Part shown: positions 24,836 through 37,849 of the stretch, piece by piece
Layout: every line of letters starts with the position of its first letter
Position numbering within the stretch: the first letter of the stretch is position 1
Source: Cycas panzhihuaensis
Lineage: Eukaryota > Cycadophyta
DNA length: 64,000 nt
NCBI GenBank assembly: GCA_023213395.1
Contig: CM041465.1
Span: 231,143,741 to 231,207,740 of the forward strand
Direction of reading: 5' to 3'
The notes under the pieces: generated by a model
Told to the model about the DNA's origin: nothing
The model's database searches: none
Seen by the model: the letters and a program-made list of their open reading frames with translations, nothing else
Program-made: the position numbers and the translations under genes

Positions 24836-26158
24836 CTAATAACATAGCGCATTGTGGCTTTTCTGTCCCTTACATGAAGGACTGGAGATAACACTCATGA
24901 ACCAAGCCCTAGATAGAACCTGGCTATGGAAGTGTGCCTCCATGTACCTTTAAGTATATAGGAGGACCCCTTTAGGATCCCAAAACCCTCCCTAATATAG
25001 GTAAACTATAGGCTGTTGAAGTTTTGTAGTGCAGTGGTTAGCGATTAGCGCCACAAAGTTACCTGCCCTGATCTTCTACAACAGAAGTTTATTAGCAGGC
25101 CTATAAGACCAAGCACACCTCATTTTTAGTGGGTAGGACACATCTGATCATTCCCACCCTACTTCCCCTACCCCAGTCTTAATTTTAAACTTGTCAGAAC
25201 AGTCAAGCTTCCTAGACCAAAAAAATAAAAAAGAGAGAGAGAGAAAAAAAAAGAAAGAAAAGAAAAAATAAAGTAAAAAAAAACTCCGCTTAACCACTAC
25301 TTATGGTGCAAAAAGGAAAAAAAGAAATTCTACTTATAACTCATATACCTCAATTTGATCAGCATATCATAAGGGTCATTTTGCACTAGGTTAGTTTATG
25401 CCCCAAATTTTTACTCTTTTTTGTACCCAGGCCACTGGTGGACCCCACCACTTCAAATTCACCTTAAAACTCATACAACCCATTTTGATGAGTTTTTTGT
25501 GCTCTTTCTAGTGGGCTAAATATCTTGCTTATGTATTTTGGGGTCAACAGGTTATAAACACACCCCATCCCCTTATTCGCCCTTCTTCCCCGTATAATAA
25601 CTCCCTATTGTTATATCCTGTTCTTTCTTACTCCATCACACTTCGTTTATTTCCCTTCTTTCTACTTGTTCCCGCTTCTTTAATCCCTTTCTTCAGCTCC
25701 AATAGAAAAAACTCATACAAAGAAAATTTCATAGTTAATGAATGACTTGTCTAACTTCAAAACAGAGGTCAACGATAGACTCAATGACATGCCTACCTAA
25801 TCCGACCTGGATAACACTAGGTAAGAGATTATCAGTCAACTGCAGTAGTTGTTGCCACCTTAATCCCCAAGCACAGGAACTTCTAACTCAACAGGGAACC
25901 AACCTCCCCCTTTCCAAGGAAGCAATATAGGAGGGTCTCCACTAAGACAACCCTTTTTCCAGCATAAAATCAATATTCTTACCTTTGATCTAAATGTGAA
26001 TAGAGAGTGCACTTGAAGTTGGATTAACAACTTAGAATCCTACTTCACTCTTCACCTGATGTCAGAAGGGGACCAACTCTTATACGCTTCCATCCACTTA
26101 GATGGTCGAGCTCACCATTGGTTTAACTGGTGGAAGTGAGAATATCCTTCTCGCCAAA
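24836..26158 (+). mobile_element. 5' piece (leader and gag) of a Reina-like gypsy element, plus orientation
   Basis: The inverse complement of 24836-26158 aligns with about 27955-29250. Shared blocks include TGAAGGACTGGAGATAACAC, the TGCAGTGGTTAGC leader block (25033-25045), ACTAGGTT near 25388, GGGGTCAA near 25541 and GGTGGAAGT at 26131. It therefore holds leader plus gag of the same family as the minus-strand piece next to it, joined head to head. The arms differ a good deal, especially over the first part of gag, so they may be two separate copies or one old inverted product. It starts abruptly at the TA array, with no LTR at this end. Confidence 0.75.
25697..26158 (+). pseudogene. gag fragment, plus strand
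   Basis: The frame reads LMNDLSNFKTEVNDRLNDM (about 25733-25790) and later SWINNLESYFTLHLMSEGDQ, then LLYASIHLDGRAHHWFNWW (about 26014-26140). These are the Retrotrans_gag helices with the WF..W signature. Stops interrupt it. The N-terminus differs from the gag beginning at 28422, suggesting a different subfamily. It ends at about 26158, where a minus-strand RT fragment begins. Confidence 0.75.
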
Positions 26159-26900
26159 TGACAAATTTTCATAGCTATAGGAAAAAGATCTTATTCATAA
26201 GGGCCTAAAAGGTATCTAGAGTATTACAGAGGCCAAAAGGCATGACTTAAAACTCAAAGTGACTATGGTGGGTTTAGAAAGTTATTTTATGTCGATCCTC
26301 TAACAAGATAGAGATTTAATAATATCCTGACTATAAATCAAGTTTGGTAAAAATTATAGCACCATGGATCTCATCTAACATATCATCAATTTGTGACATG
26401 GAAAACTTATTTTTAATGGTGATTTTATTGAGTACACAATAGTCAATGCAAAGTCAGAAAGAGTCATCCTTTTAGTGAACTAAAATAATAGGTGTTGCAT
26501 ATAGGCTTTTACTAGGTTAAATGATGCCCATGTCTAACAATTCCCTTATGATTTTTTCAATTTTTTTTTTTTGGAAATAGGAGTTCCTATATAGTCAAAG
26601 GATAATCAGGTCATATGAATTTTGTAACTTAATAGTGTGATAACAACCTTGATTGGGCGGGGGGATGGTAGGTAATAGAACAAATATCAATTGGTATCGG
26701 TCCAATACTTGATGGATATCATGGTGAATATTCAAAGGGGCCTAGATATGGTTGAGATGAATGATATATCTTATATTACTATTGAGCTATTCGCACATTT
26801 GGGTGGGTCAGATTACTTTGTTTGGGGGGGCTTACATCCCATAGAGTTTATGTGAACAACCCATGTGAGCTTTGAACATAATGAATGGGGTCGTGGGTGA
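26159..26900 (-). pseudogene. RT fragment of the Reina-like element, C-terminal part lost
   Basis: Read on the minus strand it matches about 56870-57560 of the full element at 54187-60170, for example the MPFGL.A- and NKI-type block at about 26195-26250, and the N-terminal RT block near 26400-26560. The copy is cut at 26159, upstream of the YxDD catalytic motif, so RNase H, integrase and the 3' LTR are absent. Stops are frequent. Confidence 0.75.
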
Positions 26901-28422
26901 GTTATTAGTGTTATACATTCCTAGAGTCTAGAGCCATTATATACCAAGAATTACATCAGACCCACCTATGGATAGGGTATAAAAATTAGAGACAAAGGTA
27001 TATGAGATAATGTGAACCCTAAGGTTTTTTATTATTCCTACACAATAAAGAATGTGATGACCAGGTAAGGAGCAAGTAAAGCCTATTTTAGGTTCTATGT
27101 AAAGATTCAACTATCAAGCAATAGAGATATTGATGAAATTTAGTGACGCACCACTATCGATCAAAATAGTAATTGGGGTTTTTCAAAGTATTCCTTTGAC
27201 TCGAAGTAGTTTAGGACATGCACTGGAGGTAACAACTGATAAGGAAATTTCAAGTTTAGGATTTAGAGGTAACTCATTAGTAAGGTGGTCTTGGGGTTCA
27301 TTGTTATAGTCGTGCTCGGTCTTAGGGCCATCCTCCAAAGATAAGTTAGGGTCAATTGTGAAGACCATCTTCCTAGCTTTATAGATTCTACCATGACCAG
27401 AGGTCCATTTTTTCGAACATTGCGTATATAAATCATCTTCCCAACGACGTTGTGCCTCTGCTGAAGTGACGTGTATGGACTTTAAAAATGGCTCCTCAAT
27501 GCGCTACTCGAGAGATGAATATGGTGTATCATCTAGTCGTGGGAGTAATCATTGGTAGTTAGTTGGATGTGGTCTTTAGGACCAGGTGATATCAACTTAT
27601 TAGGATCGTGAAAGCCAGTTGGAGTCTCATTTGATTTGAGGGGGATTTTCTGCAGCAAACTCTGCTTCTAGTGCTTTAGCAATGTTAATTGCATCTTTTA
27701 AAATAGATAGGGAGACCATCTTTAGGCACATTTGGATGTGTTCTTTAAGCCCAAACATAAATATATCTATCTCTATTTATTTATCAACTTATTGATCAAC
27801 CTAATTACGTAGAGATTAGAACTCATTAGTGTATACTTTGACAAAGGAGACTTGTTTCAACCATGTTAGTTGTGTGAAAAAAGATTAGTTCTAAGTGTCT
27901 TCATATTGCTCAAAAAAATAGGTAGAGAAATGTGGCCAAGACTAGCTCTAGAAGGGTACTCCCACTTCCACCATTAGAACTAATGGTGTGCCTTCCCATC
28001 TAAGTGGATAGAAGTAAATATAAGTTGTTCACTTACCGACATTGGATTGAGTATAAAGTAGGACTCTAATTTACTAATCCAACTTCGTACATTGTCCTTG
28101 TTGAGATCTAGATCAAATGTGGGTATGTTGATCTTATGATGAAATGGTTGCTACTGATGTAGAGGTGGAGTCATAATTTGATGTTGTGTGGGGCCAACTG
28201 GTGGTAGAGGAGAGAAGTTGTTCAACCTCTGAAATACATTTTGGATATCAGCATGGGATGCTACATTAGACAATTTTGTGTGAAGTTTTGTCTGTATAGT
28301 AACTACTTCATTTTTTTAATCTCCTAGTTCATGTGGTCAAAATCTTCCTTGAATTTTTCCTAAATGTTGGCGACTTGGGTCTCGAGTGCTGAGATTTTTT
28401 CATTGTTGCTTTGAGGAGCCAT
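26901..28422 (-). pseudogene. gag-protease region of the Reina-like element, minus strand
   Basis: ATG at 28422 begins MAPQSNNEKISALETQVANI, a coiled-coil-like gag N-terminus. The capsid region at about 27750-28050 and a CX2C zinc-finger remnant (TQCSKKWTSGHGRIYKARK, about 27370-27430) follow. The retropepsin active site is intact in wording: ITILIDSGASLNFI, with DSG at 27150-27158. The frame carries stops and shifts, so no polyprotein can be made. Gag, zinc finger and protease keep the same order as in the fuller copy at 54187-60170. Confidence 0.75.
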
Positions 28423-28869
28423 AGAGAAAGGGTACAAAGAGGTGAGAAAAGGAAGAAAGAAGGGGAATGAATGAAGTGGGAAAGATCAAGAAAGAATGAG
28501 ACATAAGAATAAGGGAGTTGTTAAGGGGAAGAGAAGAGGGGAAACAAGGAGATTATGGGGTGTCTATAGCCTATTGACCCCAAAAAATTTACATAAACAA
28601 GATATCAAGTTCTCTTGAACAAGCTCATTCAGATGGGGTAAATGAGGTGTAGGGGGGATTAGGGATGGTGGGGCCCACTGGTGACTAGGTACTAAAAAAT
28701 GTGAAAATTTCTAGTATGTACCAACCTAGTGTAAAATAACCAATATGATGTGCTGATCAAAATGAGGTTTTTTTTCTTTTTTTGTTCTTCTTTTTACTTT
28801 TTTTTTTTCTTTTTGTAGTAAGTCTAACTGCGCTAACAAGTTTTGAGGTCAAGCAGTGAGAGGAACTTT

Positions 28870-29060
28870 TTTTTTTCCTTTTAATATAAGGTGACTTATA
28901 GTTTGAACCTAGAAGTGGGATATGTATATCAGGGTATCCTACCAACCACTAGACAAGGTATACTTGGTCTTATAGCCCTACCAATAAATTGTAAAAGTTT
29001 AGGCCAGGTAGCTTCGTGGTGCTAACTGCTAACCACTGCACTACAAGACTTTGGCGGTCG
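28870..29060 (-). other. tRNA-like block in the leader of the Reina-like family
   Basis: On the minus strand TTGTAGTGCAGTGGTTAGC (about 29027-29045) fits a tRNA A-box pattern. About 80 bp on, TTGTCTAGTGGTTGGTAGGA (about 28936-28955) reads like the D-arm of tRNA-Glu. CTAGGTTCAAACT (about 28899-28911) then resembles a B box (GGTTCAANYC). An A-rich tract follows (28795-28875). This looks like a tRNA-derived SINE caught in the leader, but decay prevents certainty. Related copies lie at 59110-59260 and, inverted, 25020-25200. Confidence 0.4.
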
Positions 29061-29632
29061 ATGGATTGCCTATGCTAGGAAGGAATTAGAACCTTAAGGG
29101 TCCTCCTATATACCTAAAGGCACATGGAGGTGCACTTCCGTAGCCAAGTTCTATCTAGGGCTTGGTTCAGGAGTGTTATCTCCAGTCCTTCATGCAAGTG
29201 GCGGAAGAGCCATGATACGCTTAGCCAGAACGATAGATCCCTGTGATATTTAAAGGCACCCGGTACAGGGTCTCTACCTAACTACTTAGGTAGCCGCCCA
29301 ACGATGTTATCTACATGAGAAAGAAGGTGGGAGGGAGAAAGGGTAGCCATCCAGTGGTATTATCTACCCTTGAGATATAATTCAATGCAAAAATTAAAAT
29401 ATAGAAATGAAATTAAAATAGATGAAAAATAAAAGGATAAAGTATTGGCATTACTTAGAGAAAAATTTCCTTCTTCTCTAGACTCTTGAACTGTCCAGGT
29501 ATTATTCCTCAATCTTCATGGAGAGAGTACTAAGCAAAGGTCTTTCCTCAATCGCTACCAGGGTAAAGAGAGTACTAGACTATCAAGAAAAAAAATTCTG
29601 ATTTCCTAGGTAGCTTCCCATGATCACAACGT

Positions 29633-29645
29633 GGCTCTAATACCA
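29633..29645 (-). promoter_or_regulatory. Primer-binding site for initiator tRNA-Met
   Basis: The minus strand reads TGGTATTAGAGCC, the TGGTATCAGAGCC site with one C-to-T change. It lies 7 bases inside the LTR end at 29653. It sets the minus orientation of this copy and supports LTR-retrotransposon identity. Confidence 0.85.
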
Positions 29646-29652
29646 CTTGGAA

Positions 29653-30063
29653 TGTTTCTTCTTGCAAGCACTCCTTGAGATAGCAAAAAAATGGCAATTG
29701 TAACTGCTTCATTTTGTCTAATTAAGCAAACAAATTAACAGAGAATCTCACAAAAACATAAGAGCACCAAATGATCTCCAAATTAGAGAGTATCATATCA
29801 CAATCTTTATGAAAAGTTACATCAAGATAACTATTATTTATAATCTATGACCTTTATATAGACAAAAGTGGGTCATTCACATGCAATCCTATTGGTGGCC
29901 TAAGCAGCCTTATATTCTATTAGATGGCATAGCGGCCTTACATACCATTGGCCAGCTTATTGACTTATGCACAAGGTTCCATAATTAACTTTATCTCTTA
30001 ACCTCCTAATAGCTCTCCATATAATAGTGTTTTACATAACTTAGCAAGATGAGTTAAGGAGGA
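29653..30063 (-). repeat. 5' LTR of the truncated Reina-like copy
   Basis: Starts TGTTTCTTCT next to the primer site. It aligns with the LTRs at 54187-54555 and 59802-60170 through CAATCCTATTGGTGGCCTAA and TTACATAACTTAG. The outer end is near 30063 by alignment. No second LTR is present because the 3' half of this copy is missing. Confidence 0.8.
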
Positions 30064-30223
30064 GGAATTTAAAGACCCTCACAAGACATACTCAAAACCT
30101 AAGTTTATTCCATCTATTAAATTTCATATATGGTACTTGATGACCATTGAGTAAGCCTAATTGCCTAAGATAAGCGGAAAAAAGAAATCAAAGATGAGGC
30201 CTAATACTTTATTAGTAGGCTAG

Positions 30224-30224
<1 letters not shown>

Positions 30225-30277
<53 letters not shown>
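30225..30277. repeat. (TA)n tract, left part of a split array
   Basis: A nearly pure TA run that begins TCATATATA at 30224. The same TCATATATA wording starts the array at 35103, on the other side of the LINE. Confidence 0.9.
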
Positions 30278-30282
<5 letters not shown>

Positions 30283-30489
30283 TTTTTTTTAATATGGTTT
30301 AAATAGATATGGGGATTAAAAGGGGGCCCCAATCCCATTATAAATCAGCCAAGTTAGCCTCTTAGACTTGCTGTGACAAGCCCATGGCCTAGCTCCATAA
30401 TACAAAAATAATCCTAATAAATTATGCTAACCCTACCCCAGCACGACAAGCCCAGTGGCTAGTTATAAGAGTCAGGATAACCTATCTAC

Positions 30490-31065
30490 CACTATATGCC
30501 CAATGGATAGCTTTGAAAGCATATTGATACCCTCCAAATATTTCCTAATAAGACCCATAATTTTCTCAGGAAGTAAATCCCTCCATGCCTGATTTCTTCT
30601 ATCCTCTAGTTAGCCAAACTATTAGCTACTCCATTACCTTCCCTATATGTGTGAATAATCTGAACATTTTCTCTCCCTTTGAGAGACTTCTTTGCATCAT
30701 TTATCATAGCTCTATGCTTTTAGTCTGGGTTCACCTCCCCTCTAATTAATTTTATGGCATTCAATAAATCCCCTTCCAAAATCACTCTTTGGTGCCCCTC
30801 CTATGTTATCATGTCCACAGCTTTACACATAGATTCTAGCTCAACTTAGTGATTTGTTTGGGTCCCAAAATAATTAATAAAGGCCCAAATCACATTCCCT
30901 TTAGCATCTCTACATACCCCTCCATCCCCTATCTTACCTAGATTACCTTTCGTCATGCTATCAAAGTTAACCTTAACCCAGCTCTTTGGAGGGGGGTACC
31001 ATTTACACTGCCTTTTCATTCTTGGAATTATTTTAGGGTTTCTGATACCCCACTTTTCCAAGATC
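30490..31065 (-). pseudogene. LINE RNase H domain remnant
   Basis: The open part reads WYPPPKSWVKVNFDSMTKGN, then GKIGDGGVCRDAKGNVIWAF (about 30870-31010). This is the start of the RNase H fold with its first catalytic Asp (NFD). The rest is traceable to about 30490, with the ELxSM..A block (about 30820-30845) and EGDLLNAIKLI (about 30750-30780). In LINEs this domain degrades the RNA strand after target-primed copying. Stops make it dead. Confidence 0.8.
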
Positions 31066-31500
31066 TTTCTTTCCTTAAAGGGAATAAGATTTTCTTCTTT
31101 CTCCTTTAGAGTCTCTCTTAGAGTGGCAAGTTATCTATTTGTTTCTCTTGAAAGATTCTTCTATTACTCTCTTTCCAAAGGTTTCACATCAACATAGGTA
31201 GTGATGTTAGCCATAAGAGCCTTAGGGATCTACTTCTAAAGGGACAGGACTAGGCAAGGACTAGATCCTTCACTATTTTAGGGAGGACCCACTTAACTCT
31301 AAAAGTGATCCACAACAACTTCCACACCTCCCTGGAAAAGGAATAGTGTAGCAGAATATGGTCAAGGGACTCCTCCTCTTCCTAACACACGATGCATCTA
31401 TTCACCAAGGAGAACCCTCTTTTCCTAAGATTGTTTATGGTTAAGATTTTGTTCTTTAGGTATAACCACTAGAAAATTACTATCTTAGGAATTAGCCCCA
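31066..31500 (-). pseudogene. LINE zf-RVT region
   Basis: The minus strand reads NRCIVCQEEEESLDHILLHY at about 31350-31410, the CX2C..HxxxH/C finger found between RT and RNase H in plant LINEs. A charged linker follows down to the RNase H domain. Confidence 0.75.
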
Positions 31501-33640
31501 TTTTCCACACTCCCCATAACATCCTATTTTTAATTACTCCTTTTTTTGAGATGAGGAATACATATCTAGATTTCATCGTGTACTCCCCAGAATAGGAAGT
31601 ATGGCAAACCAGGGAGTCCTCTTTGGGGAACCTGGGAATGTACACTTTAGTTAGCTCCCTCTTGAGAGCCTTAATTTATTCTAAACTAGAATATTCTAGA
31701 GGAAGATCCTCAAAGTGTCTCTAATTTTTCAAGCCCCCATGAGTCTCCTAATAGTTCTTTACTTTTCTACTATAAAGCCTCTTGTAGATATTCTAAAGGG
31801 GACCAAAGCCTAGTCTCTTATTTAGTTGGGACTAACTGCACTAGATGTCTTCCCAGAAATTTATTAATTCACCCTCCCCTAGGCTCCATTATTCTCCCGA
31901 CATAAGCATCTTCCTCCTATAAGTTAGATTTCTCTATATTGCGGATCTGAGCTTGCCTGAGATGTTATCCTTCAAGAACTGTTTATCCTTAAGATATTTC
32001 TAGGCTATAATCTTACACCATGACCTCCCATCCTCCTTATATGAATTCTAACCCATTTTATCTACCAAGGACCTATTGAAGCAAGTTATATATTTGACAT
32101 TTAGCCCATCTACCCATTTGGGGAGGCAAACCTTTTACTAGGACACTAGGTGAATTCTATCCCTTTCCTCCACCCCTAACCACAAGAACCTTTTCTGAAT
32201 AGATTCTAAAGTATTGATGACTTTCGCAGGGCATTTGAATAAGGACATCATATAGGTTGGGATATTCTAAAGGAAGGCCACTAATAATTAAAGTTTTCCT
32301 TCTTGACTCAGTAAGGCCCCCTTTCAACCTACCAACTTCCTTTGGACCTAATTAATGATCAGATTCCATAAGTCCTTCTCTATTTTACCAATAAAAAGTG
32401 GCATACCAAGGTATATAGCAAGAAACCTCTAGGAAAGCATCTCTAGAATCTTGTTGATGGTTCTCTAGTTTCACTCCAAGTTATTTAGAAAGAAAATGTT
32501 TCTCTTATTTAGATTTATCTTTTGGTTCATAATAGGCTTGAACCTTTTAAGCTCAACCTTTATAGCCCTAAATTCCTCGATAGTGGTCCTACTTAATAAA
32601 ATGTTGTCATCTATAAAATTTTGATAAGTGATAGTGTCCACTCCTAAAGTGGGCTTAAGGCCCATAATCTTTCTTATCTTCTTAGCCTCCTCCATATTCC
32701 TAACTAGTAGTTCATCCATAATGATGAGTAGGTATAGTCCTAGGGGGTCCCCTTATCATAGACCTTTAAATCTTGGAAAGAAAGCTATCGAGGTCCTATT
32801 AATCATCATAGAAAACTTTGGCTTTAAGATACGACTATTTATCTAGTTCTCCCATCGAGCTCCAAAGCTGAAAGCTTTGATACACTCCTTCAGGCACTCC
32901 TATGAGACCCTATCATAAGCCTTAGAAAGGTTTATCTTCACTATCATTCTAGGTTGCTTCCTCTGAGAGGTCAAGTAAATAGTTTCATGAGCCACTATTA
33001 TCCCATCTAGAATCTATCTTCCTTTAACAAAGCCATCCTAGCTAGGTGATATGATCAAAGAGAGAAATCTCTTGAGTTTATTGGTAAGAATCTTAGCCAA
33101 AATTTTATACTTCATGTTACACAGACTAATAGGTCTAAAATCCTCCATCCTTTTTGCCTCTTCTTTCTTCAGGATAAGAACCAGAAAGGTGGCCTATCAT
33201 CCCTATGGATTTTACTATTATTATGGAATGCCTTAACATCCTCTAAAAGGTCTTCCTTAATAATATCCTAGTACTCCTAGAAAAAACCAGGAGGGAGGTC
33301 ATTAAGGCTAGGAGCTTTCTCCTTTTTTATACCAAACATAACACTCCTCACCTCTTCCATTGAAAAGGGAGCCTCAAGATTTTTGTTTATTTCTTCCCCA
33401 ACATTCTTAGGAATTAGATCCAACAGTTCTCTCTTGGCCTCTACATCTAGATACCTAGGTCTAAAAAATAGATCCCTAAAGTAATCCACCACCCCATCCT
33501 TAATGGCTTTCTGCTCTAAGACTTCCTCACCATCCTTGTTGATAATAACCTTAATATGGTTACAAGTATGATGCTTCAAAGTAGTCATGTGGAAAATTTT
33601 CATATTTCTATCCCCCTTATCCAACCATAAGGCCCTAGAT
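31501..33640 (-). pseudogene. LINE reverse transcriptase remnant
   Basis: Segments in order: LDKGDRNMKIFHMTTLKHHT (about 33570-33627); MFGIKKEKAPSLNDLPPGFF (from 33336); MIVKINLSKAYDRVS near 32900-32945, containing the first catalytic Asp as NLSKAYD; GDPLGLYLLIIMDELL near 32700-32750; and FIDDNILLS at 32591-32617, the FADD catalytic motif with one change (Ala to Ile) but both Asp kept. Stops and frame breaks occur throughout, many at likely Gln or Trp codons. Confidence 0.85.
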
Positions 33641-33899
33641 TATTGTCTCCAATGGATTTCCTCATTTATTAGGATACCATCTAGTTTTAAAAAGAGGCTT
33701 CTTTTTATTTGATCTAAGGATTGGTATCTCCCTTCCTCCTAAACTCTTGTCTCTACTACCTTAAAATCATCGAAGATTTAGTTCTTTATTTCAAAGATGT
33801 TTCCATGAGAGCTCTTATTCCACTCTTTTAACTAGTGTTTCACCTAATTCAGTTTTCTAGAGAACCTAAGCATCATGCATCCTTCTACTAAGATCTTCT

Positions 33900-34680
33900 A
33901 CCAATCTTCAAGTAACTCCCAGAGGCTAGAATCTTTTGTCCACATTAGCTTGAAATGAAAGGGGGATCCTATATATCTCTTGTTGTCAACAAAACCCAGC
34001 ACCAAAGAAGAGTGGTCTAAGACTAACTTTGGCAAAGCTTCCTGAGTAATATTATTATATTGTCTGGTACAAGCATAATTTATTAGAACTTTGTCAAGTC
34101 TAACCTAAATATGGCAGGCTCTTAACCTTCTATTAGACCAAGTGAACTTTGGACCTCTAAGGGAGGCATCCATCATACCCCCTTTCTACATAAATTCCCC
34201 CAAGTCTGCCATGCTATTTATCCAGCCCACCCCCATGATCCTTTTTCTTTTCTTTAGGGAACAAAGTCATGTTAAAGTCTCCAGCTATCATCTAAGGATC
34301 CTTCTATTCTTTGTGGGCATCTAACATCCTATCCCACAAACCTTTCCTCCCCTCGTGAGTTAAGGGAGTATATATGTTTGAAACCAACCACTTGAGATTA
34401 TATTCTCTATAGGTCATCCAACTAGATATAAAATGGTCCTCTCAAGTACAGACCTCTCCCTCCTATTTTGTGGGATTCCATATGATGGCCATACCACTCG
34501 AGCCTGTATGCCCATTTGATGCAATTATCTCAACTCCCTTCCATACTTTGATTTTTATTTTATCTCTATTATCTACTTCTAATTTAGTCTCTTAGAGTAA
34601 AAGACTATCTAGATCTATGTGAGATCAAAGATCTCTCACCAATCTATATTTCCAGGAGGTGAGTTTTATGATTACTGTAC
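33900..34680 (-). pseudogene. LINE endonuclease remnant
   Basis: The minus strand reads ASNGHTGSSGMAIIWNPTK at about 34455-34512, YNLKWLVSNIYTPLTHEGRK at about 34345-34405, and then GGMMDASLRGPKFTWSNRR with RLDKVL at about 34090-34185. These are the APE-type endonuclease blocks of L1 elements, including GxFTWSN and RLDR-like motifs. The enzyme nicks target DNA to prime reverse transcription. Broken by stops. Confidence 0.8.
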
Positions 34681-34689
34681 CCCCTTCTC

Positions 34690-35080
34690 CTTCCACCTAT
34701 TCATCTTTTGCTTCTTAATTTGGGACCATGCCCTCCTCCGTCCCTAAGGGTGTGTTGGTTTCCCTGGTCTATCTATAAAATTACCTCCCTCTCTCGTAGC
34801 ATCTTCTGAGAGGGTATCCCATGCCTCTTTTCACTTCCAAAATCCAGTCCTTTGGCATGTTCTAGATCCTTGTAATCCTCCTAGACCTCTTTCCCTCTGA
34901 CTTTCTAAACCTTCTCAAGTATTCCTTTCTTCTCTTGTCTTTTTTGGGAAGCTTAGTCTTCAGATTAAGGAGCATCCTTCACCCTTAACAGGGTCTCCTT
35001 GTCTAGATCAATAGGCTCAATAACATCCTTTTGGGTCTAATTATGAACTAGGGGGTAATACATATTAATTCATATACATA
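34690..35080 (-). pseudogene. LINE ORF1 tail remnant
   Basis: The minus strand reads DVIEPIDLDKETLLRVKDAP (about 34970-35030) followed by a Lys/Arg/Glu-rich stretch. This is consistent with the C-terminal part of a LINE ORF1 or the ORF1-ORF2 junction. Weak by itself; assigned because it directly precedes the endonuclease. Confidence 0.45.
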
Positions 35081-35100
35081 CTTTGTCAATAATCTATTAA

Positions 35101-36602
<1,502 letters not shown>

Positions 36603-37658
36603 TGATCCCAAAAGAGCTTAGTTGGTGAAGAAATCAATTATCAACCTTTCCTCCTTGAGATCCTGGGAGTTAGTGTAGAAAACTCAATAACATCAAAACA
36701 ACAATGAGCCCATGAAAGGAAAATTCTACACCAAATCAATTATTCTTGACATTGATCCAAAAGTATGAGGAGTAATACTTTTATTAAACCATGAAAATAT
36801 CCATTTAATGGTGGAGAAATCAACTAGCAAAAGAATGGTAAAATTACAAGGAATAAATGTTACAATTATACCATAAGGGGGGACTCAAACCCTCCAAATG
36901 CTTCTCCAAGGATGCTTCCCAAGTCAAGTCTCCAAGAACCACCTCTCCAACCTGTAGAAGGGCTCAATTTATAGAAAGAAACCTGAATTGCATGTTTAAC
37001 AAGTGGCAATCATGCAAGTATAATCACTAACCACCAGAATGCATGTTGTCCAAGTGGCCTTCATACAATTCTTAAAAAGTTGTAGCTTGTAACAGATCTT
37101 AACGTACTCTAATTTAGCTCAAATTTGGTACACGTATAGAAACACATGTCCTCTAAGCTTCCTCAAATTTTCAGCTCATTTGGATGTCATTTGGCTGCCT
37201 TTTTATTCATTTAATAATAATATGTATTTGCTGTTTTTCTGCTGTCCAAGTGGCCTTCATGCAATTCTTAAAAGTTGTGGCTTGTAACTGACCTTAACGG
37301 ACTCCAATTCAGTTCAAATTTGGTACACGTATAGGAAACCATGTCTCCTCTGCTTCCTCAAAATTTTAGCTCATTTGGATGTCATTTAGCTATGTTTCTA
37401 TTCATATAATAATAATATATATTTTCTATTTTTTTTCTGCTAACTGTGGGATTAATTTTTATGCAAAGACAAGGCTTGAACTCTAATCAAATGATATTTT
37501 CTGAACCCCACCTTTTGTACACATCTAGTGGGATGTGTCTTATCCCTTTAAACAAAATTTCATAGAATTTTGATACCATTTGTCCATATCTCTGTTAGTT
37601 ATGCCAATGCCTAGCATTTTCCGCATCCTGTAAACATATGGTAGATCCTCCTGGATCA
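36603..37658 (-). repeat. 3' LTR of the 6.7-kb gypsy element
   Basis: 1056 bp, TGATCC to GGATCA. Contains an internal partial duplication: CAAGTGGCCTTCAT..AATTCTTAAAA and the CTCAAATTTGGTACACGTAT region occur twice, about 190 bp apart (about 37053 and 37245), as in the 5' copy. Confidence 0.95.
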
Positions 37659-37661
37659 TGG

Positions 37662-37674
37662 CTCCCCCTTCCTT
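37662..37674 (-). promoter_or_regulatory. Polypurine tract
   Basis: The minus strand reads AAGGAAGGGGGAG and ends 3 bases before the 3' LTR. It is the expected primer for second-strand synthesis and confirms minus orientation. Confidence 0.9.
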
Positions 37675-37849
37675 GGAAAATAGCCAACTCCTGTTTGGCT
37701 TAGAATTGGATATGGGGGAAGTGTTATTCTCCTTGTTGCCTACTAAACCACTTGGCCTTACTAGGAAATTGCCCTGCTACTCCAATCCTGAAAGATTCAT
37801 GTGTCTTATGTCTTGTTTTGGTAGATTTTCTCCAAGATACAATCTTCCT

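Noticed and set aside
30846-34680. Host genes for an endonuclease or RNase H
   Set aside because: All fragments fall in LINE order on one strand with a poly(A)-like tail at the end, so they are one transposable element.
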